64,000 nt of DNA from Salipiger profundus (lineage in GTDB: Bacteria; Pseudomonadota; Alphaproteobacteria; Rhodobacterales; Rhodobacteraceae). The position numbers were made by a program, and so were the translations under genes. The stretch lies in contig NZ_CP014796.1 in the NCBI RefSeq assembly GCF_001969385.1, forward strand, positions 2,497,501-2,561,500. Reading direction: 5' to 3'. Shown in pieces: positions 28,493 to 37,697 of the stretch. Within the stretch, counting starts at the first letter, position 1, and each line of letters opens with the position of its first letter. Under the pieces are notes generated by a model. The model was not told the origin of the DNA, did not search any database, and saw nothing but the letters and a program-made list of their open reading frames with translations.

Positions 28493-28538
28493 CGGGACGG
28501 CGCTCGGCCTTCGGCCAATCGCCCCGCCCGCCGTCCCG
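28493..28538 (+). terminator. Long hairpin after the Lrp pair
   Basis: CGGGACGGCG and CGCCGTCCCG give a perfect 10-base stem with a second small hairpin (GGCC-TTC-GGCC) inside its loop. It begins ten bases past the stop codon. No T-run follows. Confidence 0.55.
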
Positions 28539-28641
28539 TCGCTTCGCAACGGCAGGAATGCGGGCGCCCGCGACTTATGGAGCCTTTGTGCATTGCGTGC
28601 AGCGGCGATAGGACTACACCCAGAGGGAAAAGGAGACAGCC

Positions 28642-29766
28642 ATGCCGCTTCGCGATGACGTCGACCCCGAGGGGCTCGAAGAATTTTCCGTGGTCTTCAC
28701 CGACCGCTCCCTGAACCACATGTCCGCCGCTTTCCAAGGGGTGATGCGCGACATCTCCTCGATGCTGCGCGAGGTCTACCGCGCCGACGGCGTGGCGCTG
28801 GTGCCCGGTGGCGGCACCTTCGGCATGGAGGCCGTCGCCCGCCAGTTCGGGCAGGGCGCCAGGGCGCTGGTCGTGCGCAACGGCTGGTTCTCGTTCCGCT
28901 GGTCGCAGATCTTCGAGGCCGGCGGCTTCGGCGGCGAGGTGACGGTTATGAAGGCCCGGCAGACCGCCAACGAACCCACCGCGCCCTTCGCGCCCGCGCC
29001 GATCGACGAGGTGGTCGCCGCGATTCACCGCGAGAGCCCCGAGATCGTCTTTGCGCCGCATGTCGAGACCTCGGCCGGGGTGATCCTGCCCGACGACTAC
29101 ATCAAGGCGCTGGCCGAGGCCGCGCATGAGGTGGGCGCGCTGATGGTGCTCGACTGCATCGCCAGCGGCTGCGTCTGGGTCGACATGGCCGCGACCGGCG
29201 TCGACGTGTTGCTCTCGGCGCCGCAGAAGGGCTGGTCGGCCACGCCCTGCGCCGGTCTCGTGATGATGTCCGACCGGGCGCTGGCACGGCTCGAGGAGAC
29301 CGAGTCCAACTCCTTCGCGATGGACCTCAAGAAGTGGCGCCAGATCATGGCGGCCTACGAGGAGGGCGGCCACGCCTACCACGCCACCATGCCGACGGAC
29401 GGGCTGCGGATGTTCCGCGACGCGATGGTCGAGACCCGCGACATGGGCTTCGAGGCCGCCAAGGCGGCACAGTGGGATCTCGGCCAGAAGGTCCGGGCAG
29501 CGCTCGCGGCACGCGGCGTGGCCTCGGTCGCGGCCGAGGGCTTTGCCGCGCCGGGCGTGGTGGTCTGCTACACCGATGACCCCGAGGTGAAGACCGGCAA
29601 GGCCTTCGTGAAGGAAGGCGCGCAGATCGCCGCCGGGGTGCCGCTGCAGTGCGACGAGCCGGCGGGCTTCTCCACGTTCCGCCTCGGGCTCTTCGGCCTC
29701 GACAAGCTGCGCGACGTCGATGCGACGGTGGCACGGCTGGAAAAGGTGCTCGACGCCGCGCTCTGA
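28642..29766 (+). CDS. Class V pyridoxal-phosphate aminotransferase
   Basis: A 374-residue enzyme of the class V (serine/alanine-glyoxylate) aminotransferase group. The PLP lysine is in LLSAPQKGWSATPCAG near residue 195. Other family features are VPGGGTFGMEAVARQFG near residue 55, HVETSAGVILPDDYI near residue 140 and VLDCIASGCVWVDM near residue 170. The fold and length suit an alanine-, serine- or aspartate-glyoxylate transaminase, but the amino donor cannot be read from sequence. The ATG at 28642 follows a good ribosome binding site (AAAGGAGA). It stands as a single gene between the Lrp pair and a palindromic repeat. Confidence 0.85.
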   Translation: MPLRDDVDPEGLEEFSVVFTDRSLNHMSAAFQGVMRDISSMLREVYRADGVALVPGGGTFGMEAVARQFGQGARALVVRNGWFSFRWSQIFEAGGFGGEVTVMKARQTANEPTAPFAPAPIDEVVAAIHRESPEIVFAPHVETSAGVILPDDYIKALAEAAHEVGALMVLDCIASGCVWVDMAATGVDVLLSAPQKGWSATPCAGLVMMSDRALARLEETESNSFAMDLKKWRQIMAAYEEGGHAYHATMPTDGLRMFRDAMVETRDMGFEAAKAAQWDLGQKVRAALAARGVASVAAEGFAAPGVVVCYTDDPEVKTGKAFVKEGAQIAAGVPLQCDEPAGFSTFRLGLFGLDKLRDVDATVARLEKVLDAAL

Positions 29767-29779
29767 GCGGTATGTGTGC

Positions 29780-29803
29780 CGGGGTGGGCTACGAGCCCAC
29801 CCT
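29780..29803. repeat. GTGGGCT palindromic repeat, member of the GTAGGGTGGGT family
   Basis: GGGTGGGCT-ACG-AGCCCACCC is a perfect 9-base stem with a 3-base loop, 15 bases past the aminotransferase stop. It resembles the repeats at 9184 and 52694 and may be a REP-like element or a terminator. Confidence 0.6.
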
Positions 29804-29956
29804 AAGAGCGGCGCCCTGCGCGGAACAAGGCGCGGAGCGCCGCCGCCCTGGTGAGGCCAGCGCCGCCTGTCTAGGTCATTCGGACGTGATCGAGATGAAC
29901 CGCGAGGCTTTGCAGGCAGAGCGCCAGCCCATCGACCGGCGCTCACGCGGCTTTTC

Positions 29957-31150
29957 CTAGCCTCGCGCGCCCAGCCCGAGCTGCATCAGGGTCTTGCGCA
30001 CCGGCGTCACGCTGTAGAGCGCATCGAGCGCATGGGCGCGGGCATCGCGCAGGGGCGCGGCCGACAGCATCGAGGTGCGGTTCAGCATTGTGATCCCGGC
30101 CACCCGCGCGCGGATGTCGACGATGCGCTTGCGGTGGTAGCTCTCGAGCATCTGCCGGTCGCCAAGCCGCTCCGGCGCGGCGGTGGCGAGATCGCGCAAC
30201 ACCCGCAGGTCGTTCAGCGACATGTTCAGGCCCTGCGCCCCGATCGGCGGCACCACATGCGCCGCCTCGGCCACCAGCGCCAGCCGTTCGCCGTAAAGCC
30301 ACTCCGCGTGCTGGGCGATGATCGGCCAGATGGTGCGCTGCGAGGCAAGCGTCAGCTGACCGAGAATGTGGCACGACCGCTCGGACATGGCGGCCTCGAG
30401 CGCGGGCGTGTCGAGTTCGAAGAGTGCCTCGGCCTTGGGGCCTTCCTCCATCCAGACCACGGCCGAGCAGGGCTGGCCCTCGTGGTCGGGCAGCGGCACC
30501 AGCGTGAAGGGGCCGCCGGTGCGGTGGATCTCGGTCGAGACGTTGCCGTGCGGGATGGGATGGGTCACGGCGAAGGCCAGCGCCTTCTGCCCGAAGCGGG
30601 TGGTCTTCACGCCGATCTCGGCCGCCTGCCGCATCGGCGAGTTGCGCCCGTCGGCGGCGACCACCAGCCGCACCTGTGCGCTGCTGCCGTCGGAGAGGCC
30701 GACGCGCGCATGGGCCTCGCGGGTGAAGAGCGTCGAGGTGCCGGTGCCCGGGCGGAAGTCGACGTTGGGCATTTCGTCGAGATGCGCGGCCATCTCGCGA
30801 CGCAGCAGCCAGTTCGGCAGGTTCCAGCCAAACGGCTTGTCGGAGATGTCGGTGGCGTCGAAATCCTTGACGATACGCGGCTCGGGCCGCTCGCCGCCGG
30901 CGTCGACGATGCGCATCACCTGCAGCGGCATGGCGTGGCTCTCGAGCCGGGCCCAGAGGCCGGTTTCCTCGAGGAAGGCCTGTGCCGGTTGCAGGAAGGC
31001 GGTGGTCCGCATGTCGGCGCCGGCGGCCTCGCGGGCGGTGACCGGCGGGGCGGGGTCGACGCAGAGCACCGAGAACCCGGCGGAGCCGAAGGCGGCGGCC
31101 GCGGTCAGACCCGCGATGCCGCCGCCCGAAATGAGAATGTCGTAATCCAT
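29957..31150 (-). CDS. UbiH/UbiF/COQ6-type FAD-dependent hydroxylase
   Basis: A 397-residue flavin monooxygenase of the family that hydroxylates the ring in ubiquinone synthesis. Domains: N-terminal dinucleotide fold with ISGGGIAGLTAAAAFGSAGF near residue 7, a middle VVAADGRNSPMRQ (DG motif) near residue 165, and a C-terminal FAD loop AEAAHVVPPIGAQGLNM near residue 295, which is the counterpart of the usual GDAAHxxxPxxGQGxN with Glu for Asp. This variant is common in the family, so it is not itself evidence of loss. Which ring position it acts on (UbiH, UbiF or UbiL) is unclear. Its start is at 31150. Confidence 0.88.
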   Translation of the reverse strand: MDYDILISGGGIAGLTAAAAFGSAGFSVLCVDPAPPVTAREAAGADMRTTAFLQPAQAFLEETGLWARLESHAMPLQVMRIVDAGGERPEPRIVKDFDATDISDKPFGWNLPNWLLRREMAAHLDEMPNVDFRPGTGTSTLFTREAHARVGLSDGSSAQVRLVVAADGRNSPMRQAAEIGVKTTRFGQKALAFAVTHPIPHGNVSTEIHRTGGPFTLVPLPDHEGQPCSAVVWMEEGPKAEALFELDTPALEAAMSERSCHILGQLTLASQRTIWPIIAQHAEWLYGERLALVAEAAHVVPPIGAQGLNMSLNDLRVLRDLATAAPERLGDRQMLESYHRKRIVDIRARVAGITMLNRTSMLSAAPLRDARAHALDALYSVTPVRKTLMQLGLGARG

Positions 31151-31228
31151 GACCGCACTCCTTTGCCCCCTATCTAGGGCAGGCTGCGGCGGGTTGCCAA
31201 TGCGACGTGCGAGCCCGGGGGCTCGGCG

Positions 31229-31450
31229 TCACTTGCCCAGCGTGATGAGCAGGATGATCACGAACATCACCGGCGTCAGGCTCACGCCGAGCAGCCCCAG
31301 TGCGACCAGCCCCCAGGTCTTCACCGCAAGCACCACGAGCGTGAGGACGATGAGCAGGAAGTAGTAGATGTTGCCCTCGAAGTCGCGAACGAGATCGCGG
31401 ACGAAGGGCAGGCGGTGGGTGAGCGGAAGTCGAGTCGATGTGTCGGACAT
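31229..31450 (-). CDS. Small membrane protein, unrecognised, 73 aa
   Basis: A 73-residue protein with a short polar N-terminus and two hydrophobic segments (YYFLLIVLTLVVLAVKTWGL and LGVSLTPVMFVIILLITLGK), so probably a two-pass inner membrane protein. The ATG at 31450 has AGGAGA upstream; a longer in-frame start adds a basic leader with less support. It lies 78 bases before the hydroxylase start and is on the same strand. I do not know a named family, though it has a composition typical of small conserved membrane proteins. Confidence 0.6.
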   Translation of the reverse strand: MSDTSTRLPLTHRLPFVRDLVRDFEGNIYYFLLIVLTLVVLAVKTWGLVALGLLGVSLTPVMFVIILLITLGK

Positions 31451-31567
31451 GTGCGTCTCCTGTGGCACGGATCGACGCCTAGATAGGGGCCCGGCGGGCC
31501 GGTTTACATGCTCGAATTGTCGCATCCCCGGCCCATCTTTGCGACGGGGCTGGGGATCGGGTCCACC

Positions 31568-32212
31568 TCAGCCGAGGCGACCGAGAAACGCGGGCAGGTC
31601 CGGTGCGTGATGCTCGATATGTCCGCCCTCGCCGCGTTCGGGAGCGACATGCACGGTCCGCATTCCCATGGCGTGCGGGGCCGTGAGGTTGCGCGGATCG
31701 TCCTCGAACATGGCGGCCTGCATCGGGTCGGTGCCGTCACGATCGAACACCGCGCGAAACGCCATCTCCTGCGGCTTCGGAAGGTAGCCGGCGTGTTCCA
31801 CGCCGTAGATCGCGTCAAAGGCCGCATCGAGCCCGCGCGCGCGCAGGACCTGCGCCGCGTAGGGGGCGCTGCCGTTGGTGTAGACGATCCTGCGCCCCGG
31901 CAGCTGGCCGATCAGCTCGGCAAGATGCGGATCGGGCGCGAGCGCGTCGAAGGAGATGTCGTGAACCTCTTCGAGGTAGGCGTCGGGATCGACGCGATGT
32001 TCCGCCATGAGCCCCGCGAGCGTCGTGCCGTGCGCCTGCCAGTAATGCTTGCGCAGGCGGTCGGCCTCGTCGTGGTCGGCGCCGGTGATGCGCATGACGA
32101 AGCTGGTCATCCGACGCTCGATCTGATCGAAGAGCCGGGCCGCCGGTGGGTAGAGCGTGTTGTCGAGGTCGAAGACCCAGTGCCGGACGTGGGCAAAATG
32201 CTGTTTTACCAT
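31568..32212 (-). CDS. HAD-superfamily pyrimidine 5'-nucleotidase type phosphatase
   Basis: A 214-residue haloacid dehalogenase-like hydrolase. All four motifs are present: HWVFDLDNTLYPPAA near residue 11 with the nucleophile Asp, IVYTNGS near residue 115, the lysine in YLPKPQE near residue 150 and FEDDPRNLTAPHAMGM near residue 175. The pattern DLDNTLYP is typical of the pyrimidine 5'-nucleotidase (SDT1-like) subgroup, which dephosphorylates nucleoside monophosphates. Start at 32212 (MVKQHFAHVRHW). It diverges from the GntR gene 100 bases away. Confidence 0.85.
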   Translation of the reverse strand: MVKQHFAHVRHWVFDLDNTLYPPAARLFDQIERRMTSFVMRITGADHDEADRLRKHYWQAHGTTLAGLMAEHRVDPDAYLEEVHDISFDALAPDPHLAELIGQLPGRRIVYTNGSAPYAAQVLRARGLDAAFDAIYGVEHAGYLPKPQEMAFRAVFDRDGTDPMQAAMFEDDPRNLTAPHAMGMRTVHVAPERGEGGHIEHHAPDLPAFLGRLG

Positions 32213-32311
32213 GGGTCTGATCTTACCCCTGCGCCGCGGGAGCGGCAATGGGCGCATTGATCCTGCCGGCGTGGTGGCGCTATCTTGGACCGATCGAGCG
32301 AGGAGAGACGA

Positions 32312-32956
32312 ATGAACCAGATCCGGACGCCCAACAAGGACGCCTACACGCTGATCCTGGAGGCGATCGATTCCGGCGTGTACCGCCCCGGCGACCGGCT
32401 GGTGGAAAGCGAGCTGGCCGAACGGTTCGGCGTCTCGCGCACCCCGATCCGCGAGGCATTGCAGCGGCTTGAAACGCAGTCGCTGCTGACCCGCGACGGG
32501 CGCTCGCTGATCGTGGCATCGCTCGACCACAACCAGATGGCCGAGCTCTACGTGGTGCGCACCGAGCTCGAGGGTCTGGCGGCCCGGCTGGCGGCACGGC
32601 ACGCCACAGAGGAAGAGATCCAGGTGCTGCGCGAGATGGTGGGCGAGGACCGGGCGCTGCTCGACGACCCTTCGGCGCTGGCACGCGCGAACCGTCGGTT
32701 TCACAAGATGATCCACCTTGCCTCGCACAACCGCTTCCTGGTGCAGCAGCTCGACCTCGTGCATCGCTCGATGGCGCTGATGGCCACGACCTCGCTCGCG
32801 GCGCAGGGCCGGGGCGAGATTGCGCTGGCCGAGCACAAGGCCATCGTCGATGCCATTGCTCGGCGGGATGAAGACGCGGCCTACAAGGCTCTGCGCGACC
32901 ACATCTCTGTGGCCTTCGTGACGCGGCTGAAGCTCGACAGTCACAAGGTCGACTGA
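32312..32956 (+). CDS. GntR family regulator with FCD domain
   Basis: A 214-residue transcription regulator. The N-terminal winged helix-turn-helix has RLVESELAERFGVSRTPIRE near residue 32 followed by ALQRLETQSLL. The C-terminal FCD effector domain has YVVRTELEGLAARLAARHA near residue 85, the histidine and acid residues of the ligand pocket around HKMIHLASHN near residue 132, and LAEHKAIVDAIARRDEDAA near residue 180. It binds a small carboxylic acid in related proteins. The ATG at 32312 has GAGGAGAG upstream. It is divergent from the HAD gene and ends seven bases before the convergent glycosyltransferase. Confidence 0.9.
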   Translation: MNQIRTPNKDAYTLILEAIDSGVYRPGDRLVESELAERFGVSRTPIREALQRLETQSLLTRDGRSLIVASLDHNQMAELYVVRTELEGLAARLAARHATEEEIQVLREMVGEDRALLDDPSALARANRRFHKMIHLASHNRFLVQQLDLVHRSMALMATTSLAAQGRGEIALAEHKAIVDAIARRDEDAAYKALRDHISVAFVTRLKLDSHKVD

Positions 32957-32962
32957 AGGCAC

Positions 32963-34861
32963 TCAGCTTCGTTTCGCAGGCCCATCCTCGGGCAGGTCGG
33001 CACCGGCGTGGTCCGGCGCCGAGCGCCCGTGCGCGGTCTTGTCCCAGTAGAACGGCTTCGAGACCAGCTCGAAAGCGGCCTTGTAGGCGGCAATCGCCCC
33101 GAGCGGGAAATACAGGAAAAGCGTCGGTGCCCAGGGCAGGAGCCCGGTGTGCGGACTGCGCGAGATCGCGGCGATGCTGACCAGCAGCGAGACACCCTCG
33201 GTCGCGAGGAAGGTCCAGAGCAGGGCGCGCAACGCGTCGGTGCCGAACAACGCGCCGAAGGGATGCGACCAACCGGCCAGCACCAGCCAGAAGGACCAGA
33301 GCGCCGGCGCCAGCAGGAATTGCAGGAAGGCGGTCAGGAAGACCAGCTGGACCCCGAATGTCTTCCAGCTGCCAAGCTCGCGCCGAAGACGCCATGGCGC
33401 GCGCATGTGGACGCGCCAGGTGATCATGTAGCCCTTGAGCCAGCGGGACCGCTGCCGGATCCATGGCCAGAGCCGGTTGTTCGCTTCCTCGCGGGTGACG
33501 ATCGGCAGCAGTTCCGTGCGGTAGCCGTGCCGCGCGAGCCGCACGCCGAGGTCGGCATCCTCGGTCACGTTGTGCGCGTCCCAGCCGCCGACCGCTTCGA
33601 GCGCCTCGCGGCGGAAGAACACCGTCGTGCCTCCGAGCGGGATCGCGAAGCCGAGCCGTGCGAGCCCCGGCAGCACCACCCGGAACCAAGTGGCGTATTC
33701 GATGGTGAAGCAGCGCGACAGCCAGTTGGCTTGCGGGTTGTAGAAATCGAGGATGCCCTGCAGGCAGGCCATCTCGGGCGGGCTGCGGGCGAAGTGCCCT
33801 ACGACACGCTGCAAATGGTCGGGGGCGGGCGCGTCCTCGGCATCGTAGATCCCGACGATCTCGCCCCGGGCGAAGCGCAGCGCGTAGTTCATCGCGCGCG
33901 GCTTGGTCGTGATCGGTCCGTCTGGCACCTCGATCACCCGCACGAACGGCGGTAGACACAGCCCCTCTAGCGCCCTTCGGGTGGTCTCGTCCCGTGCCTC
34001 GAGGATGAACAGGATGTCGAGCCCGGCGCGCGGGTAGTCGAGCCGCTTCAGGCGGCGCAGCAGGTCACCGGCGATATCTTCTTCCCGGAAAAGCGGGATC
34101 AGCAGCGAGACGGTCGCGCGGGTGCCATGAGCCGCGCTTTCCGTCTGGCGGCTCAGCTGACTCGCAACGAGCGCCGCCACCTTCATCAGTTGCGCGAAGA
34201 GCAATGTCCCGATCGCCAGCAGGGTCGCCATGGTGAAGAAAAGGGTCGGAGCGAGTAGCAGCCCGACGAGACACGCAAGGGCACAGAGCAGGCCCAGCCC
34301 GAGCCGCTGAGCCGCGCCCGGGCCCATGTCTCGGCAGCTTTCATGGGTCGGAACCTGCGTTTCGGCCCGCCGCGCCATCTCGTCGCCGTGTCGATCCGTG
34401 ATGATCTCGTGGAGCAGCCCCTCCGGAAGCAGCGCCATCTCGATAGGGTCTGTCTCGTCCGGCAGGAGGGCCGCGAGATCCTCGAACCGTTCGGGCCGGG
34501 CGGTGGCGACGGTCAGCCTGCCGCCGCTGCGACGCCACGGCAGCACAGCATGGCGAAGGCAGACCTCCGGGGGCAGAAGGCCGGCGAGCGCCGGGTCGGG
34601 CGGATCCTTCGCGGGGTCCAGAACGAGGGCGCCGTGACGTGTGGATTGCGCTGCAAGGATCGTTTCCGGCCGTGAAAGCTCTTCCGCGAGAAGCGCTTGC
34701 GACACGTCCGCACCGCTGCGATGGGCCTCGGAGAGGGCCGTCATCGCGTCTGCCGGGGCAAGCCCGTGATCCTGCATCAGGATCGACACAATGGGGCGAC
34801 GGCGGCGGGGCACCGGGCGGTGCCTTGGGGCGGTCGCCAGCGACAAATCGGTTTCACTCAT
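32963..34861 (-). CDS. Membrane glycosyltransferase family 2 with GspE-N-like N-terminus
   Basis: A 632-residue processive-type GT2 glycosyltransferase. Residues 20-170 resemble the N-terminal domain of type II secretion ATPases (LRHAVLPWRRSGGRLTVATA), a fold that binds c-di-GMP in some proteins. Two helices near 185-240 precede the GT-A domain, which shows SLLIPLFREED, GIYDAEDAPAPDHL near residue 350, the acidic NVTEDADLGVRLARHGY near residue 435 and the QRSRWLKGY (QxxRW) motif near residue 470. Further membrane helices follow to residue 600. It likely polymerises or transfers sugars for an extracellular or cell-envelope polymer. The start at 34861 follows MSETDLS. Confidence 0.85.
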   Translation of the reverse strand: MSETDLSLATAPRHRPVPRRRRPIVSILMQDHGLAPADAMTALSEAHRSGADVSQALLAEELSRPETILAAQSTRHGALVLDPAKDPPDPALAGLLPPEVCLRHAVLPWRRSGGRLTVATARPERFEDLAALLPDETDPIEMALLPEGLLHEIITDRHGDEMARRAETQVPTHESCRDMGPGAAQRLGLGLLCALACLVGLLLAPTLFFTMATLLAIGTLLFAQLMKVAALVASQLSRQTESAAHGTRATVSLLIPLFREEDIAGDLLRRLKRLDYPRAGLDILFILEARDETTRRALEGLCLPPFVRVIEVPDGPITTKPRAMNYALRFARGEIVGIYDAEDAPAPDHLQRVVGHFARSPPEMACLQGILDFYNPQANWLSRCFTIEYATWFRVVLPGLARLGFAIPLGGTTVFFRREALEAVGGWDAHNVTEDADLGVRLARHGYRTELLPIVTREEANNRLWPWIRQRSRWLKGYMITWRVHMRAPWRLRRELGSWKTFGVQLVFLTAFLQFLLAPALWSFWLVLAGWSHPFGALFGTDALRALLWTFLATEGVSLLVSIAAISRSPHTGLLPWAPTLFLYFPLGAIAAYKAAFELVSKPFYWDKTAHGRSAPDHAGADLPEDGPAKRS

Positions 34862-34952
34862 GACGTGGTCCTGCACCTGCACAGGGGAAGGACACGTCAT
34901 TGAGGTAAACAGGGGGTTAATTCACCCCCTGTGCCGGGAAATTATGCGCGGC

Positions 34953-36091
34953 TTACATCGCCGCGACGAACCGCTCGAACAGGTAGAAGCTGTCTTGCGG
35001 GCCCGGGCTCGCCTCGGGGTGGTGCTGGACCGAGAACACCGGGCGGTCGGTCATGCGGATGCCGCAGTTCGAACCGTCGAACAGCGAGACATGCGTCTCG
35101 ATCACGCCGGAGGGCAGCGACTGGCCGTCGACCGCGAAGCCGTGGTTCATCGAGGTGATCTCGACCTTGCCGGTCTCGATTTCCTTCACCGGGTGGTTCG
35201 CGCCGTGGTGGCCGTGGTTCATCTTGACGGTCTTGCCACCGAGCGCCCGCGCGAGGATCTGGTGCCCGAGGCAGATGCCGAAGATCGGCAGCTCGGTATC
35301 GTCGAGGATGCTGCGGATCATCGGCACCGCGTATTCGCCGGTGGCCGCCGGGTCACCGGGGCCGTTCGACAGGAACACACCGTCCGGAGCGAAGCCGAGG
35401 ATATCTTCCTTGGTGGCGGTCGCGGGCAGCACGGTCACGTCGCAGCCGGCCGAGGCGAGGCAGCGCAGGATGTTGCGCTTGGCGCCGTAGTCGATTGCGA
35501 CGACCTTCTTCTTCGGTGCGGTTTGGCGGGCGTAGCCCTCGGGCCAGGCCCACCGCATCTCGTCCCAGCGGTAGCTTTGCGCGCAGGTCACGTCGCGGGC
35601 AAGGTCGACACCGGTGAGGCCGGGGAAGGCGCGTGCCGCCGCGACCAGCTTCTCGACGTCGAAGTTGCCCTCGGGATCGTGCGCCAGCGCCACGTGGGGG
35701 CGCCCGACTGGCGGATCGCACGGGTCAGCCGGCGGGTGTCGATGCCACCGATCGCCACCCGGCCTCGTGCCGCGAGCCACTCGGAAAGCTCCTGCACCGC
35801 GCGCCAGTTCGAGGCCGTCGTGGGCATCCACTTGACCACCATGCCGGCCGCCACCGGGTCGCCGGTCTCGTCGTCGTCGGGGTTCACGCCCACGTTGCCG
35901 ATGTGCGGGAAGGTGAAGGTGACGATCTGGCCCGCGTAGGACGGATCGGTCATGATCTCCTGGTAGCCCGACATGGCGGTGTTGAAGCAGAGCTCCGCCT
36001 CGGTCTGACCGACGGCGCCGAAGCCCTGTCCGTAGAAGACGGTGCCATCGGCAAGGGCGAGGCAGGCGGTGGGCTTTTGTGTCTGGGGCAT
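34953..36091 (-). pseudogene. carA: Carbamoyl-phosphate synthase small subunit, single frameshift
   Basis: CarA is the glutaminase subunit of carbamoyl-phosphate synthase, which feeds arginine and pyrimidine synthesis. The N-terminal part (MPQTQKPTACLALADGTVFY, then FNTAMSGYQEIMTDPSYAG and GGIDTRRLTRAIRQSGAP) is read in one frame from 36091. The rest (HVALAHDPEGNFDVEKLVAA, FLSNGPGDPAATGEY, FGICLGHQILARALGG with the catalytic Cys, and QHHPEASPGPQDSFYLFE) is in another frame. The switch is near 35696-35700, in a run of five G on plus where six would keep the frame. Because CarA is nearly always needed, a base error in the sequence is likelier than true loss. Without the shift the protein would be about 380 residues. 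Confidence 0.88.
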
Positions 36092-36287
36092 GGCGCGACT
36101 CCTGTGGCAGCGGGCGGGCGGCAAATTGCGCCATAGGTAAGGTGTGGGCCGCGCGGGGTCAAGATCCTCCCGGAAATGATAAACCTAGTAAATACAGTGT
36201 GTTATGATGGCGCGGGGCAGAGTTGCGCGGGGCGGGTGCTTTGGGTAGGTTGGGGCCTTCGGGATGGATTTGGGGATACCGTTCGAC

Positions 36288-36755
36288 ATGAATTTGCGTG
36301 AACGCATATCGGCTGCGACCAAGCAGGCGATGAAGGACAAGGCGACAGACCGCCTGTCGACGCTGCGGCTGATCAACGCCGCGATCAAGGATCGTGACAT
36401 TGCCGCCCGTGCCGAGGGGATCGACGGCGGGGTCGACGATACCGTCATCATGGCCATTCTCGGCAAGATGGTGAAGCAGCGCCGGGAGAGCGCGCGCACC
36501 TACGAGGAAGGCGGACGGCTCGACTTGGCCGAGCGGGAGCTGGCCGAGGTGGAGATCATCGAGGAGTATCTGCCCAAGCCGTTGAGCAAGAAAGAGATTT
36601 CAAAAGCGGTGGATGGGGCCGTCGAAGAGGTGGGCGCAAGCTCGATCCGCGACATGGGGCGCGTAATGGGCGTGCTCAAGGCGCGCTACCAGGGGCAGAT
36701 GGATTTCGGCGCCGTCGGACCCATGGTCAAGGAGCGGCTTGCCAACGCGAGCTGA
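36288..36755 (+). CDS. YqeY/GatB-like domain protein
   Basis: A 155-residue protein of the GatB/YqeY family, related to the C-terminal tRNA-interacting tail of the amidotransferase GatB. It shows LRERISAATKQAMKDKATDR near residue 2, RLSTLRLINAAIKDRDI, VIMAILGKMVKQRRESARTY near residue 57, the conserved EEYLPKPLSKKEI near residue 92 and IRDMGRVMGVLKARYQGQMD. The role is unknown, possibly tRNA-related. I prefer the ATG at 36288 because similarity starts there, though an ATG at 36264 would add eight residues. It diverges from carA, a gene pair often seen in Alphaproteobacteria. A TATGAT hexamer at 36203-36208 could be its -10 box. Confidence 0.85.
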   Translation: MNLRERISAATKQAMKDKATDRLSTLRLINAAIKDRDIAARAEGIDGGVDDTVIMAILGKMVKQRRESARTYEEGGRLDLAERELAEVEIIEEYLPKPLSKKEISKAVDGAVEEVGASSIRDMGRVMGVLKARYQGQMDFGAVGPMVKERLANAS

Positions 36756-36770
36756 CCCGGTCGCGGCGGC

Positions 36771-37667
36771 TCAGGGCGACGGAAAGTCCTTGGCCGCCGC
36801 CTTCCACTCTTGCGGGTCGAGTGCATAGCGCGCCACGAAGCGGGTCTTGAACCCGACGCGCCCGCGCCGCGCACCGAAGTTCTCGCCGTGGTTCAGCACG
36901 TAAAGCACCGAAGGCCGCCGCAGCGCCGAGAGCCTGCGGCCCGCGAGGCGTGCGAGATAGGGAAACATCCGGTGTTCGTGCGCGGTCATGGCGCGCAGGA
37001 AGCGTCGCCCTTCCGGCTGCGCGGGGTCGTGATGCACCGCCGCGCAGGAGCCGCAGAGTTTCCAGAACGGCTTGCGCAGCGGCTGTGTCAGGCGGCGCGG
37101 GCCGGCGAGCGCGACGCCGCGGGTGGCGTGGTCCATGACGTATCCGGTCTCGACGAGGTAGCCGGGGGCCTGCCGGTCGAGCATCTCGGCGACGGTTCCG
37201 TCGCGCATCAGGTCGTCAGCATCGAAGCTCATGACGTAGGCCGGTTCCGGACCCATCTCGGGAAGATAATCGCAAAGTGCCGCGAGCTTGCGCCACTTGT
37301 CGTTTCCGGGCGTCGGATCGTCGAAGGGCAACCAGTGCAGCCGGTCGTCCTCTGGCAGGGGCGGGCGCTCCTGGCAGCAGATCACCGCCTGCCAGTCGCC
37401 GCTCTGGCGCAGGAAGCTCTCGAGCGTCTGCGAAAGCCGTTCCGTGACGGCCTGCCAGTCGCCGACGTCATGCGGCCCGACGAGCGGCACGAGGAAGATC
37501 ACCCGCGTGGCGGTGGCGCGCGGCGATGCCTGCGCCGTGTCACGCAGGTCGAGCGCGGCCTGCTCCGAGGGCGCGGGCGAGAGCCTGCGCGCCAATGCCG
37601 GGCTCAGGGCCGCTGCCGCCAGCAGGGCGGCGCGTTTCAGTTTCGGCGTCGCTGGGGCCTGCGCCAT
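36771..37667 (-). CDS. Glycosyltransferase-like protein with DxD-type acid motif
   Basis: A 298-residue protein with a basic N-terminus and a short hydrophobic stretch (residues 12-28), followed by a region like glycosyltransferase fold A: ATRVIFLVPLVGPHDVGDWQ near residue 53, a UDP-sugar-like core with YVMSFDADDLMRDGTV near residue 145 (DAD motif), and a later region with HEHRMFPYLARLAGRRL near residue 232. It lacks an obvious signal for export of the catalytic part. The donor and acceptor are unknown. It is convergent with the YqeY gene, and downstream of the DUF2244 gene on minus. Confidence 0.6.
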   Translation of the reverse strand: MAQAPATPKLKRAALLAAAALSPALARRLSPAPSEQAALDLRDTAQASPRATATRVIFLVPLVGPHDVGDWQAVTERLSQTLESFLRQSGDWQAVICCQERPPLPEDDRLHWLPFDDPTPGNDKWRKLAALCDYLPEMGPEPAYVMSFDADDLMRDGTVAEMLDRQAPGYLVETGYVMDHATRGVALAGPRRLTQPLRKPFWKLCGSCAAVHHDPAQPEGRRFLRAMTAHEHRMFPYLARLAGRRLSALRRPSVLYVLNHGENFGARRGRVGFKTRFVARYALDPQEWKAAAKDFPSP

Positions 37668-37697
37668 CCGGGAGTCCTCGTGTGTCGGGGTGCCGGG

